A DNA stretch of 64,000 nucleotides from Phymatolithon calcareum (Eukaryota > Rhodophyta > Florideophyceae > Hapalidiales). The first letter of the stretch is position 1. The number at the start of each line of letters is the position of its first letter. The stretch covers positions 1,922,001-1,986,000 of the forward strand of contig OZ345380.1 in the NCBI GenBank assembly GCA_977006965.1, given 5' to 3'. Positions 10,384-22,365 of this stretch are shown one piece after another. A program made the translations under genes and the position numbers. The notes under the pieces were generated by a model, which did not search any database, was not told the DNA's origin, and saw only the letters and a program-made list of their open reading frames with translations.

Positions 10384-12262
10384 ACGGGACGCTCCATCTG
10401 GATTTGTGATATCCCTGGAATCATGCGGGTCTCAGAAATTCACTTCATCTTGATTTTTCTGAATTTGGAAATTTTATTTTTTAGAATAAAAACGCCCTAA
10501 GAAACACTCACAAGACTACAACGGATATGCGTTTCAGATGTCACGCTTTTTGTAGCTCTGTTAGTGTCACAAATACGTAATCAAGGAGCATGTATGGTCG
10601 AGAATACATCAGAAGGTGATCTGGAAGTTGGAGCCGTCTCTCTGATTTACATGGCATAATCTTGGGCAAAGTTCATCGTTATTATCGTAGCTTGTTGTAG
10701 TCGATTCTCACCGGCGGAGAAACGCACAATGGGCAGAGCGGTAAATTCGCAGTGACCGGCACTGAACATGTAAGATCATTGAGCACATCTCCCAGTGAAT
10801 CGGCACCTCAGAAATAGTATAAAAAGTATGCGATTGGCCCTGATCCCAATCTGGACACATCGGAAGTAACAAGAACATTCAACGTCAAACACTATGCTAC
10901 AGAACTAGCCGCACGGCTGCTAACCCAGTTACTTTCTGTAAAGAAGATATGCGGCTCGCACGAGAGCAATATGCACTTAAGGCGCAAGGGCTGGACATAC
11001 GAACACCATTTGGGCTGTTTCAGTGACAGTTAATCTACTAAAATACGTGCAATCCGGGGTTATCGTCTTAGCCGTAGCTGCAAAAACCGTCCTCCAGGGA
11101 ATAGAAGAAGAAATGAAGATTTTTATTTCAAAGTTACGAACGCGTCTGCAGACGCATAGGGAAAATTTGATAACACCAAGGGGCCATGGTTGTGGTCTGC
11201 CCCGGGAAAAAGGGGTGGAGGAAAAAGCTTTGGCCTACTTGTCAGATTTTTTACTAGGCTCAGAGTCGCAGCCCTATTTTGACTTGCTGACAATTCAATG
11301 TCGTTACACAAGACGATAGTAAAGAAAGTAACTGACAGAGAACATTTTAGTGATATGGATCTCCATTTGGATCAGATGAAATCTTCCGACATACTCCTCA
11401 AGATTTTCATAAGGAGTGGTACTGTATTACCGAATTCGTCGTCCAGAAATATTGTGCTCAATGGGGGAAACCGGCCGAATGACCCCTTTAACGCTAATTG
11501 GCGGAGTCCCAATTCGTTCTCCACCACTAAAAGCCCTCGAACATACGATAGCCTCTGCCGCTCCTTTTAGCCGACATGGAAGTCTCACTTCGCATCGTGC
11601 AAATTGTGCGAAATGCTCTCTTTGGGCAATTGTAAGTTGAACTGTTCTTCATTCAATCATTTTACATTTCCTTTAATGGGGCTAGCAGAGATACAGCGGC
11701 CTAAGTTTCTTCCATGCGATCGTATCGTTAGCGAATTTGACTGCGGCGTTCACCTCTCGTCTAGGTACGTCACATAAGATTATTTTGGCTTTGGTTTGAC
11801 GAATTGAGGCAGCACCTGGCAGACCAGGCGACACTCTCCCGTTATAAGAATGTGTCCAAACCAGTTCCATCGCAGGTCTTTGTCCCATGTGATCACATCC
11901 ATGGTGGTTGTACCGGCTTCGTCGGCTATGTTGGAGAGTCCGCCGCATTTCCATGTTGCAACGTGGAGTTTGGTGGAGAAACTTATTGCTTTCCGAGTAC
12001 TTCTGCCTCCTGCACGCCCTTTTCCGGATGAGTCCGAAGGGATCCTGTGCCGTGCGCCTGTGTGTGCATTATCAGGACAGGAGAACCTTAGAAATGTTCT
12101 ACTAAGAAGATCCGAATATTTTGTAGAAAATGGACTACAAGCAGGATTGATGTGAAGCTATTGGATTTATGGATGTGGGTTTACTTGAAGCTCTTGTTGT
12201 CCATTTAGCACCTGGATTATCATAGCACCAAGCTTCGTGATCTTGGAAGTTCTTTTTTCAGC
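10384..12262. other. Gene-poor interval with LINE remnants
   Basis: About 10455-10545 on minus matches the 3' UTR of the LINE at 43.5-44.6 kb (CTGAAACGCAT, GAGTGTTTCT.AGGGCGTTT when reversed). About 11105-11225 on minus is a LINE D 3' end (AGAAGAAGAAAT, TTTTTATTTCAAAGTTACGAACGCGTCTGCAGACGC). At about 11760-11900 the minus strand has a decayed stretch (DLRWNWFGHIL) reminiscent of a LINE C-terminus, but it is too broken to name. No gene is called. Confidence 0.45.
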
Positions 12263-12330
12263 TTCTTTCTTTCTTTATTGCAGAATGTGTTCATTTTGAA
12301 TTAACTCCTTCACTTTTCCTCCAACAAGCT
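12263..12330 (-). mobile_element. Diverged 3' end of the RNase H LINE (family F)
   Basis: TTCTTTCTTTCTTTATTGCAGA followed by a diverged version of the 3' UTR seen at 30148-30236 and 57974-58060. On minus it ends CTGCAATAAAGAAAGAAAG. It directly abuts the truncated 3' end of the copia remnant. Confidence 0.6.
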
Positions 12331-12462
12331 TTCTCCAATGTACTGCTGTTCTTTGCAACTATATTGAACAGGGGCCGAGAATCTGCGGTACCGTCAATCG
12401 AAATATCCTTGCCCATTATATCTTGCAACATGTGCTTTACCGCAAAAGCATTGTCAAAACCA

Positions 12463-12497
12463 TGCGCTTATATGTAAACTACATATAAGCGCATGGA
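12463..12497. repeat. 15-bp-arm palindrome inside copia 3 RNase H
   Basis: CATGCGCTTATATGT and its exact reverse complement are separated by AAACT. In the minus-strand frame it breaks the RNase H sequence between ...VHALI and HGFDNAF, so about 19 bp have been added that copy adjacent sequence in inverted form. The unbroken protein on each side indicates that the palindrome arose after the element inserted. Confidence 0.85.
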
Positions 12498-14130
12498 CTT
12501 CAGCTGCCATCACTGATCTGGTAACTCGTTTGCATCTTGAACTCCCGTAGTGAATGATAGTAGCTCTGTTTCTGTCGTCTGCTAAAACAAATACAAATCC
12601 GATTTGACTCTTCATGTTTCCTGTGTTTGCAAATGACGCATCCGTGAAAAGCGCGAGCCTTAATGTTTCCGTATCCAGTGGTACAAACCTTAAATCTTGG
12701 TCACCAGTAATGTGGCATCTGTCGAAAATATCCTGAAGACTTGTAGTTGCTGCTGGATGGATCTTGAGTAAATCTTGCAAGTAGATGTACTGCAGCACAA
12801 ATGTCAGGTCGATTGCAACATCCGATGTATTGGGCCCTCGCTCTGGTGCTTACAAATTCCGGTTGGGTTTCCGCACTCTTCATTGACCGTCCTTTTCCCG
12901 ATTGAATCAGTTCATAGATATTTCCGGAACTGAGTTTTATCGTGCTGCCATTGAAATCGCTCTGATCCCCCGGCTTCATAACGGTTCTCGGCTTGCATTT
13001 GAAATTAGAAGCCTGCAGTTCTTCACCATCCAAGAATGCTTGCGTTCAAATGCCATAAGAATCATCAACGTGAAGAGTAGTTAGCCCAATGAGTCCGGTC
13101 TCATCTCTCTTGTACAACACACAAGGGTCAAATTTAGTTGCTTTCACGGAAAGCCTCTCTTTGTGGTGTATTATGTATGTAATAAACCAATGTAAACCAC
13201 TTTCAGGAATTCCGTAGAGTGGTCGTATCACTTGTAAAACCTTTCCTTCTTGAAGATTCATTTCTTTCGGTGGTTTTAGGTATATTAGTCGCTCGATGAA
13301 TGTCTCGGATTGAGTGTATGCTTGTGATATATCCCGCACCTATGACGAATGTAGAGGAAACATTCTGCTAGTGCCACTGCAATTCGCATTCCAGTCGCAC
13401 CTTCGTCACGGTAGTTTCGTGCCACAAGTCGAGATTTTTCAAATGTCTTATCGTCAACAGTTTTCAAAGGATCAACCCATTCTGAACCGAAAGTACGAGT
13501 TCCCTCTTGTGCAGAGGAGACATCCACAAGCTTGAGTGTTTTTCCGTCTATCATCCCTTGGAGCTCCTTTATGCGGGTTTCGACAAAATTGTGGTCATCA
13601 TTTGGAGTCATTACCAATGTATCGAAAACCCCGTGCTAGTCATCAAATCAGCGAGAATTGCAAGCTGTAAACTCGCATATGCCAGAATAGCAGTGTGTGT
13701 GTCTTCATTTTGCATTGATTCTGCTGTATTAGTGTCGTTCACTTCTGGGTCTTCGGATTTGATTTGCGCTGTATCGCCCATTTTAGACTCACGCATTGGC
13801 TTCACCACATTTGACCGAAAAACGTTTTCTCCCTAACGGGAGCTGGAAAATAACTGCCTCGCCGCTAATCTTTAAGAATTGAAAAAGGTCTTCCCACCTT
13901 TTTGAACTTGCGCAGTATATTTAGACAGGTGATTCTGCTGGTACCTTTCATATCGATTCAATGTGCTCCATGTCGATGAACAATTCTTGTAAATCATTGG
14001 TCTCTCCACGCGCCAGATCAGTGTACATGGCCGAGATATCTGATTTTAGATCCTCGGAAAACGTCCTCCCACGCACAAAAGTTGCGTTTGCAAGGTTCAT
14101 TTCAACCAGAACATCTGCCTTTTCTCCATA

Positions 14131-14135
14131 TTTAG
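14131..14135. repeat. Target-site duplication of the gypsy element, left
   Basis: TTTAG directly before the 5' LTR. The same five bases follow the 3' LTR at 22839-22843. Confidence 0.9.
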
Positions 14136-14631
14136 TGTAGCAGTATGGATGGGTGGCCCTGAGGCCTTATTTTTCCCCGACCATTACAGCCCACATGGGC
14201 TTACAGACTGTGCCCTCGACTCCGTCGTCCACTCCGTTTAGGTTTATTTCTAGTATGATAAGACCGATTTGGTAGTATATGGCGGGCTTTTGGCCGCCGG
14301 CCCTCAGTAAAAGGGGCAAACCGTGTTTCGTCGAGATCGACCGTTTTCAGTTCCAACCTTCGCGGACCTTTCGCCTCAGGGAAGGCCTCGCGTACGACCT
14401 CGACTCTGCGCCGTCGGTCAAGCCTCAGTCCTAGAACCCGCGCCCCTGTGTTTGCGTACAGACGTTAGTGTCCTCTTGCGATTGGACCCCAAGTCCGTGT
14501 TTGTGTTTTGTTGTTTGCTCTGCCACTATCCTCCATCGGGAGAGACCAATCGCTGGAGCCTTGCACGGCCTCAACGGCCAACCGTTCGCGAACTACTTAG
14601 TGGCGTCGATCCGCTGATCTGCGCTACCACA
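14136..14631 (+). repeat. Gypsy 5' LTR
   Basis: Begins TGTAGCAGTATGG and ends GCGCTACCACA. It is matched by 22366-22838. It carries a 23-bp segment (GCCTCAACGGCCAACCGTTCGCG region) that is missing from the 3' LTR. A possible primer binding site, TGGTCTCCCGACC, starts at about 14634. Confidence 0.93.
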
Positions 14632-14754
14632 AGTGGTCTCCCGACCTAGAACGGTTCGCAACTGCTCGCGATCCTTCGGCAGATCTGCCATACCAAGCCC
14701 CCAAGCACTGGGGGAAAACAAGGAACGCAGATCTCCACATTACTGCTAGCCAAC

Positions 14755-17184
14755 ATGACCGACGAGGGTCCCCGAACTCGCTCCACCCGAGCTTCTCAGC
14801 TGCGGGCTAAAGAGATCGAGGCTCGGTACGGCCGATCAGCCGCTACACCCACTTCGGCCCCTGTTCGGCCAGCGTCGGTGCCGCGTGGCGCCCTTGACGA
14901 CGAAGACGATTCGTCCATGTGGTCGACCCGCGGCAACGTTGACCCTACGCACGTTGGGCCGCGATCGGCGCCGGTGGAGACATCCGCCAGTGCGCCGGCC
15001 AACTGTCCAGGCCTGAGGGCATCTCAAGATGCCCCTCGGGGCGATGAAGGTTCCACTCCTCAAGTAAGCGCCAACGTCCTCCGAAATACAAATTGTGATT
15101 AGTCGGACACCGGAGTCCCCGGATCGGAGCTGGATGCAGCTCGTGGAAAGATCGGGAAGGCCGAGTCCAATATGGTCGCTCCCGGGAAACCCGAAGACCT
15201 GGTGGCCGCGATCGCGCAGCTTTCTTCCCAAATGAGGGAGCTTCCGTCGACGATCGAAGAGACGGTCAATGCGGCGATCGATGCCAAGCTGCCCGAGGAA
15301 ATCCAAGGCCGCTCCGCAGTCATCCAAGAAAATATCATGCAATCCATGACCTTGGAGCTCGAAGGACGCCTCGCTGAGCGAACGACTCATTTCGCCACTC
15401 ATGACGCAGTCGCGTCTGTTGACGGGCAGGTCGCCGCAGTGCAGGCCGAACTGGCTGCGTTCAAGGATCAAGTTGAAACATGTCGCCTCTACGAGGCGGA
15501 ACCGGCGTCTAGGATGAGACGCCGTTACACCGACGACGACCAGAAAACGGTCATTAATGAGCCCAATCCCTTTTCGCTCTAAATGGAGTCGGGTCGCATG
15601 ACGGCTCTCAAAGCTCGTTGGAGGACTCCTCCTCGTCGGGGTCCGGTTCCCGATCGGACGGAAGCAGCTCCATAGGGAAGCGCGGCGAACCTATAGACCG
15701 TCCGTACCCTCGCCGGAGGACTCGTAGTGCTAAGAGAGGGACAAATCGAGCCCACCGAGAAAGGGGCGAGGAGACTGAACGTTCATCGAGGGGCAAGGGC
15801 CCCAAGTACCGCGGCCTCAAGGAGCTCAAGTGCTCTCACGAGAGATTTAATGAAGCCCTTTCTTATCGGCGCTACCGTCTCTTGAACACCAGCCAACGCT
15901 CCGGGGCCAAGGTTTCGGCCATGATTGGTCAGTGCACGAGGCTTACACGCCATGCTACGGAGAGCCACACTTTTTCGGGTGAGCGACCCATCGAGGTCCT
16001 CCAATTCCTCTCCGCGTTCAAGACCACGTGCGATGACGTTGATATTCCCGAAGGCGCAGCAGTCCGCCTGATGTCGAAAGACCTGACCGGAGGGGCCAAG
16101 CGACAATTCGACTCTTACAACGGCCTTGGCACATCTCGCCTCAAAGGATTCTCGTCGTATCCAGAGGAGGTCCAACACCTTCTCAAGGCGTTTGCGACTG
16201 AATATGTCATTATCGCCGCCGTGACCGAGTTCGACGGCTTGTCGCAGGGGGACAAAGAGAATGAGCGAGCATTTGGACTACGGCTCGGTGACTCTGCGCG
16301 CCAATGCGGAAACGTGTTCTCGGAGAACCAGCTAATCACTCGATTCATCCTCGGGACACACGCAGACATCAGGCCGGTCATCCTGAGCAACAAGGCGCTG
16401 TGGGGAGGGGTGTCTTTCGACGAGTTCGTCAGGCGGGCGCAGGCCCTTGGGGACTCACATCGCGCCCTCCTCGGGAAACGCACGCGGCCTGGCCAGGCCA
16501 TGGCGATCTGTCCCCAAGACGATCCAGTCCACTCTCAATCTTACTGCGTAGAGCCCCGTCAGCTAGGACCCGACCAGCTGGTGTTCGCTGTTGGGCAGAC
16601 GCCACGACACGATTGCTCCTCCGATGATCCGTCGGTCGATACTCGTTACGACCAAGAGTTCCCACCGGGCTGCCATGAAGCTCATTTGGTCAGTCGAGAT
16701 CCTAACCCCCCAAGTTTCGACAACCTCAACGGAAGGGGGCACCAGACCGTTCACCGGTCGTCGGCGCGCAGGTGCCGTCGGCAACGAAGCCTGCTCGTCC
16801 AGGGAAGCCCAGGTTGACGTTTGCTACCGCTGCCTTGGCATAGGACACCGGCGCCCGCATTGCCCCCATCGGGACCGTCCGGCTCAAGACCCGAACCTCG
16901 CCGTCCTCCGGGCTGAGAACTTCAAATTCCTGCAACCGCACCAGCAGCAGGAGATGCGCCGCATAGGCGCTGCACCATCGGTGTCCGCGGGGCTAGAGAG
17001 GATTGGAGACGTGCTGGTCGCGAATCCGAACGAGACAGGCCCCATAGTATTCCCACGGCCTATGGGTCCTCCAGGTGGTCCACGGCAAATACAGCGCTCG
17101 GCACAAGGAGTCGCCATGGTGGAGAACGAACAAAGGCGTGTACCGGCCGAGAGCTCGGAATCGAACTTCTCACAGGAAAACTGA
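14755..17184 (+). pseudogene. gag: Gypsy gag (broken)
   Basis: From ATG 14755 the first frame gives a charged N-terminal region, crosses a TAG at 15100-15102 and runs on to 15582. A shift leads to the capsid-like part (15618 onward: TFSGERPIEVLQFLSAFKTTCDDVDIPEGAAVRLMSKDL), and a second shift to the nucleocapsid, which has a classic zinc knuckle CYRCLGIGHRRPHC (CX2CX4HX4C, about 16825-16866). Gag would form the particle and bind RNA. Two frameshifts and one stop rule out a functional product. Confidence 0.82.
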
Positions 17185-17193
17185 TGGGGGGGG

Positions 17194-18513
17194 ATGCGCC
17201 GTGAGCCTTTGAGGCCACCGCGCAAGCCCCCAAATGAAGGAGACTCGACTCCAGTTATCCTGTCCCGGCCGTTTGGATTCCCGAGCTGGCTGTCCGCCTC
17301 GCAGTACCATCTGTCTCAGGTGTGCTTCCTTTCGGCACACAATTACAAGATAGAGGCCTCCATAGGTCCCGATTCACGGTCCTTACGACCAATGCTCACG
17401 GTCTTGGACACCGGAGCCGGGCTTAACTTGGTCCGCGCGGACCTCCTTCCACCGGCGGTACTCGCTTTGTGTGACGACAGCCGTGATATCGTCAACTTGG
17501 CGTCTGCTTCAAATCACCGCCTGGATACCATGGGTATTGTGGCCTTAACAGTCAAGGTCGCGTCGTACTCCGTGCGACAACCATTCGTTGTCGTACGGCA
17601 ACTCGGAGCCGATGCCCTCTAGGGCTGCACGTTCATCGACAGACACGTGAAGCAAGTGCGGCATCGGGGAAAACTAGTCGAATTGGAGGATGGAACAAGG
17701 GCTACGATCAAGCGCCGCCCCCAAAGGGTCCCAAGCGACCGGTCAACATCAGAGACCCTATTCGTGAGAGACGGCCCCTCGCCGTCTGCAAAAGTGCGAG
17801 TAGTACGACGAACGGTTATTCCGGCCGGGACCGAAGCGACTGTTGAAGTAGTATGCGGCGCCTCCAGCACCAGAGTCCTTGTTCCGGCTCCGCATTTGTA
17901 CTTGAAGAAGCGAGTTATTGTGGCCAACGGCCTAGTTGACGTTAAACCGCTCGTGCCTTTTAGGATCTTGGGCGCCAACTTTTCGTCCGTGGATGTGACA
18001 CTCGCGAAGCACGAAATCCTGGCTTTGGCGCTACCGGCCCCGACGAAAATATTCACGGTCAATATTGACCCCCGGCAACCGGAACCCGCAGTACCTGTGC
18101 GTCCTGGCCTCGCACAGGCCTTACCTGATGACGACGCCCAGGCCAGATTCGCGGCACAGGTCCCGGAGTCGCACGCCGCGCGCGAGCGGGTGACGGTGGA
18201 TGACGTTAGCTTGGACCACCTGTCGGACGACGAACAAGCCCAAGTCCGCGATAAGCTTTGCAAGTTCGAGGACATGTGGCAGGGCCATCTGGGAACCGTG
18301 AAGGTCACCGAACACCGAATCGATCTTCAGGATAGTGCTCGACCCGTGCGTCTGCCGCCCCACCGCGCGGGCCATAAGGCCCGGGAGGTCGAGAAGACCG
18401 AAGTGGAGGAAATGTTGCGCTTGGATGTCGTCGAGCCCGCAGCGTCGGAGTGGTCCTCCCCGGTTGTCATTGTCCCTAAACCGGACGGACGGTGGCGCTT
18501 CTGCGTGGATTAG
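17194..18513 (+). pseudogene. pol: Gypsy protease and start of RT (broken)
   Basis: The aspartic protease motif VLDTGAGLNLV lies near 17400. The frame crosses a TAG at 17620 and continues through a linker to the RT entry EMLRLDVVEPAASEWSSPVVIVPKPDGRWRFCVD. There a TAG (18511-18513) interrupts the highly conserved fingers motif. All three pieces are in the same frame, so these are point nonsense mutations and not shifts. Confidence 0.85.
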
Positions 18514-18534
18514 CGGCGCCTGAATGCCCTGTCC

Positions 18535-20279
18535 ATGAAGGAATCGTATCCTCTGCCACGTATGGATGAGTGCATCGACTCACTGGGCGACGCCAAGTCC
18601 TTCACGACTCTGGACTGCAACTGGGGGTTCTGGCAGATTCCCATTCGCGACGAAGACCGCGACAAAACAACATTTACCTGTCACAGCGGAACCTTTCGAT
18701 TCAAGAAAATGCCCTTCGGCCTGACCAACGCCCCGGCCACGTTCCAACGCACCATAGACATAATTCTCGCTCGCTTTAAATGGCAGTCGTGCCTGGTGTA
18801 CATCGACGACATCATTGTTTTTTCGTCTTCATTCGACGACCACCTACGACACGTCAAGGAGATACTGTGCGCGTTGAAAGCGGCCGGACTGTCACTGAAG
18901 CTGAAGAAGTGCACCTTCTTTGGCCGCTCGGTCAACTACTTGGGCCATACAATCCGACCAGGCCTTCTTGATGTGGCGAACCGCAACACCGACGCCAACC
19001 AAGGGTTCAAAGTCCCGACTAGCCAGACGGAGCTCCGCTCTTTCCTTGGACTTTGCAACGTCTACCGACGTTTTATACCAAACTTTGCACGTGTAGCAGC
19101 GCCGCTCACGGAGCTCTTAAAGAAGGAGCAGGGGGCCTCGCTCCCCGTGTTTGACGATCGCCGCATGGCCGCGTTTGGCCTCTTGAAGAAAGCATTAGCT
19201 TCCCCGCCCGTTCTGCGGTTTCCCCGTCGGGTTTTGCGCTATTCGGTCTATACAGATGCCTGCGACCATCAGATTTGCTGTGTGCTCTTTCAAACACACG
19301 AAGACGGTAAGCGATACCCGCTGGGCTTCTGGAGTCGACAGCTCCGACCGCCAGAGAAAAACTACTCTGCGGGCGAGAAGGAATGCCTGGTCATCATATG
19401 GCCGGACAGATCCTCCAACCGTACCTCCAATTGGAGGATTTTGATCTGTTTACCGATCACCAGGCGCTCCGTTGGATTTTCAGCCTCGCCGGTGGGTCAA
19501 ATCGCCTCGCATGTTGGCGCCTCTTTTTGATGGGGCATCGCTTCAAGGTGCATTACAAGAAAGGCGCCGAGAATACGATCGCCGACACCGTCTCGCGTTT
19601 ACCCACGTACGGCGATTGTCCATTCGGACCAGATCTGGACATTCCCTGCCTAGCAGTTGAAACCGCGATCGGAAAGGGGCAAACATGTGATCCACCGGAT
19701 CAAGGCGACTTTGAATGGGTGGAGGACTTCTCCTCTTTCGCAGAAGACTTGGCCCCACCAGCTTCGCTGGTTGCGACGGTCGTCGAAGCAACGGACCACA
19801 GCCCAATCTCGATTGGAGAGTACATCGAGGCCCAGTCTGCCGACCCCTGGTGCTGCGTGCTTGCATCAAACGTGGACGACGGCCGGTCGGCCAGGTTCAA
19901 GCGTGACGACCGCGGCCTTCTGGTTCGGGTCGCTGCCCTCGACCTTTCACACCAGATCGTTGTTCCCCCGGCCTTGAGGCCCCGTGTGTTGCACTTGGCA
20001 CATTACCCGCGGCTTGCGGGCCATCCGGGCACTACTCGAATGTACCAGACCTTGCGCCGAGAATTCTACTGGCCGTCCATGGCCCTTGACGTTGTACGCA
20101 AGGTGCGATCATGCACCCCATGCGCAAAGGAGCGCGTAAAGCTCCGCGGCCACAGTCAGTGGTTGAAGCTGTTCCCTGCATCCCAGCCTTTGGAGTTCGT
20201 CTCTATCGACATCCTCGGTCCGTTCCGCAAGACCAAAAACGGGCACGAGAACTTGTTGGTCATCATGGACCGCTATTGA
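18535..20279 (+). pseudogene. pol: Gypsy RT, RNase H and integrase zinc finger (broken)
   Basis: The RT palm shows FTTLDCNWGFWQIPI, FGLTNAPATFQRTI and the catalytic YIDDIIVFS (about 18799). RNase H starts at YSVYTDACDHQI, and a frameshift near 19390 moves it to the next frame (DLFTDHQALRWIF). The integrase HHCC zinc finger follows: HLAHYPRLAGHPG...CTPCAKER. It ends at a TGA at 20277 just before the integrase core. Confidence 0.88.
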
Positions 20280-20303
20280 AAGCTCACGTGAGCAGTCCCG
20301 CTC

Positions 20304-21442
20304 ATGTCCACAACGGCGCATGCAGTGGCCTCGGCCTTTTGTAACCACTGGTTATTCGCTTACGGACCGCCGGTGTACCTTTTGTCGGACAATGGCCAGC
20401 AGTTCGAATCCAAACACTTTCAGGCCGTTTGCCAGACCCTAGGAATTCGGAACCTATTCACTGCGGCTTACCATCCGCAGACTAACGGCCAAGCGGAAAA
20501 ATACAATCGCACCATACTCACGGCCTTGCGCGCGTACGTGACAGAGCACCTTGACGACTGGGATCGCTTTGCAGGCGCGCTGTCGTACGGGTACAATACC
20601 CAGATTCATAGCGCCAAGGGGTTCAGTCCACTTGAACTCATGGTCAGTCGACCACCAGTGCACTTGGCCATCCAAAACGTGGCCTCATCTGGTGAACCCC
20701 ACCCTGGCCTGCAACGAGAGCAATTTTTGGCGCGCCTCAAGGCCCTCATGGCCACTGTGGACAAAAATATCCGTCGCGCCCAAGCACGGTACAAAGCCAA
20801 CTTCGACAAGGCCGTGAGACCTTCCGCAGAAGACATCCGCCCCGGAACGTTCGTCTTCTTACGGCGCGAGGCCCCACGAAGGAGGACCACTAATGGAACA
20901 TGGTCGCGTCCCTCACAACTGGGCCGTATCGAGTCGTAAAGACCTCGGCGAAGAACGTCGTCATCATCAGCGCATCGGGCGTTGACGACACCGTCTCTCG
21001 CGACCGCGTGGTCTTTGCACCAACTCCGCACGACGGGCTGTCACTGGTCGCCGACGACCGCACTCTAGATGAACCTCGACTTGAGGAGCGCCATCGGGGC
21101 GTCGCGGTCAGCGCCCCACTAAACGAAGAACCAGAAGCGACGCAGGAGGGAGAAAACTCCGATGGTGACGAGTATGTCATTGACCGCTTGATCGCTTACG
21201 ATCCCGCCTTAAATAGAATACGAACACGCTGGTTCGGGTACGGCCCGGAAGACGACACCTGGCAACGTCCGGACAGCCTCCCCTTGCACAAGTTGCTCTC
21301 CTTCTTCCGCAAACACGAAGGCGGACCCTGGAAATGGTTATCGGTGCCCTTCCAGAGCACCTGCGCGACGCCGCGCGACAGTAACCTGGGCCGCTGCATC
21401 GCGCCCTGGACCACTCTTCTTGTTCCGGAAGGGCACTATTAG
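20304..21442 (+). pseudogene. pol: Gypsy integrase core and chromodomain-like tail (broken)
   Basis: The integrase core has LLSDNGQQFESKHF and the Glu of HPQTNGQAEKYNRT. A shift near 20.9 kb leads to a C-terminal segment EYVIDRLIAYDPALNRIRTRWFGYGPEDDTWQ, which matches the chromodomain pattern (E-Y-x-V-x-x-I ... W-x-G-Y ... D-x-T-W). In chromoviruses this module biases integration towards marked chromatin; whether this one did is unknown. Confidence 0.82.
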
Positions 21443-21757
21443 GAGAGCACGCACTCTTCTTAAGGAGGGGAGGGGTCGGGAATGGGGGGGGCAGAGGACT
21501 TGGACGGAAGAGCCCTTGCGACTTCATTGGATCGCCCGCTTTCATACGTAACATCCTGTCAATTTGTTTGGGCCCTTCTAACATGGACATACGGGGTCAC
21601 AAGTATTTCTGGACAAATGGCCTAAGTCGGCCTGCGTTCTTCAATCAATAAAAAATGGCCTAAATCGGGCTAAAGTTCAAACGTACGTCTAACAAAGCTA
21701 ACAAGTGTGGACAGAAGGGATTCGGCGCGGCAGCAGATCGCGCGTGGCCCAATATAC

Positions 21758-22363
21758 CTATTGAAGAGCCTTGATTGCGGCCTCTTTTCCGGCCTGGTCG
21801 CGAACATGGGCAGATCCACGCGCGATGGCAGCAACATCTTCGAACAAGGCCCACACCACAGTGGACACTTCCTCGTCATCGACCCAGTATAGGTCCTTGC
21901 ACTCCAAGGGAGAAAGGCCCATCGCGTTGAACAACTTGTGAATCCTAGAATCCGTGAACACGCCGACGGCTATGTCAGTCACCTCCTGGCCCACCATTGG
22001 CCTCAACTCGTACAGAGGGGTTCGCGGCACAAGAGACACGCCTTGGTCGTCGATGATCTCCACGGCCTGAGCGGCCCAACGAGCGGTACGAAGCGCACGA
22101 TTCAGCGCGCTTTCCGGATCTTCGGTCTCAGCGGAAGATGATCGAACGCCCTTGATGACCACCTCGACAGCCGTTCCAGTCGAAACATCGACGAAGTCCA
22201 GAGGGGGGGCCAACTCGCTCGAAACATGCCCCTTTTTCTGCAATTCTGGCCTTCTAAAAGGACTCCTCCTGCGAAATGAACGCCATTTCGCAGTGAAGGG
22301 GTAAGGGCCTTGTCCCTGCTGACTCGTCTGCCTCGCCGAATGCTGCGGCTTTAAGGAGGGGAG
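21758..22363 (-). other. Antisense open frame within the gypsy element
   Basis: A minus-strand frame stays open from near the polypurine tract (about 22363) to a stop at 21758, around 200 codons, in an element whose sense frames are heavily broken. It has no in-frame ATG near its start; TTG at 22243 would give 161 aa. Composition looks protein-like (VSTGTAVEVVIKGV, VSTVVWALFEDVAAIARG), but I recognise no family. It could be a chance open frame in GC-rich DNA, an antisense gene as seen in some LTR elements, or captured sequence. Confidence 0.35.
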
Positions 22364-22365
22364 GG

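Larger units (their letters stand above)
12331..14135 (-). mobile_element. Copia remnant (copia 3), RT and RNase H part
   Basis: Minus-strand pieces in order from 13800 down are: linker to RT (FGSEWV, KSRLVARNYRDEGATG), a catalytic-region segment (DISQAYTQSE, then HVDDSYGI in the YVDD position), CRPDICAAVHLLARF, and RNase H (LALFTDASFANTGNMKSQIGF, AAEVHALI). Downstream of a 19-bp disruption the minus strand still reads HGFDNAFAVKHML and TADSRPLFNIVAK, the usual copia RNase H C-terminus. Stops and frameshifts make it a pseudo-element. Its N-terminal side was cut by the gypsy insertion at 14136 and resumes at 22844, and after copia 1 at 28655. Confidence 0.8.
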
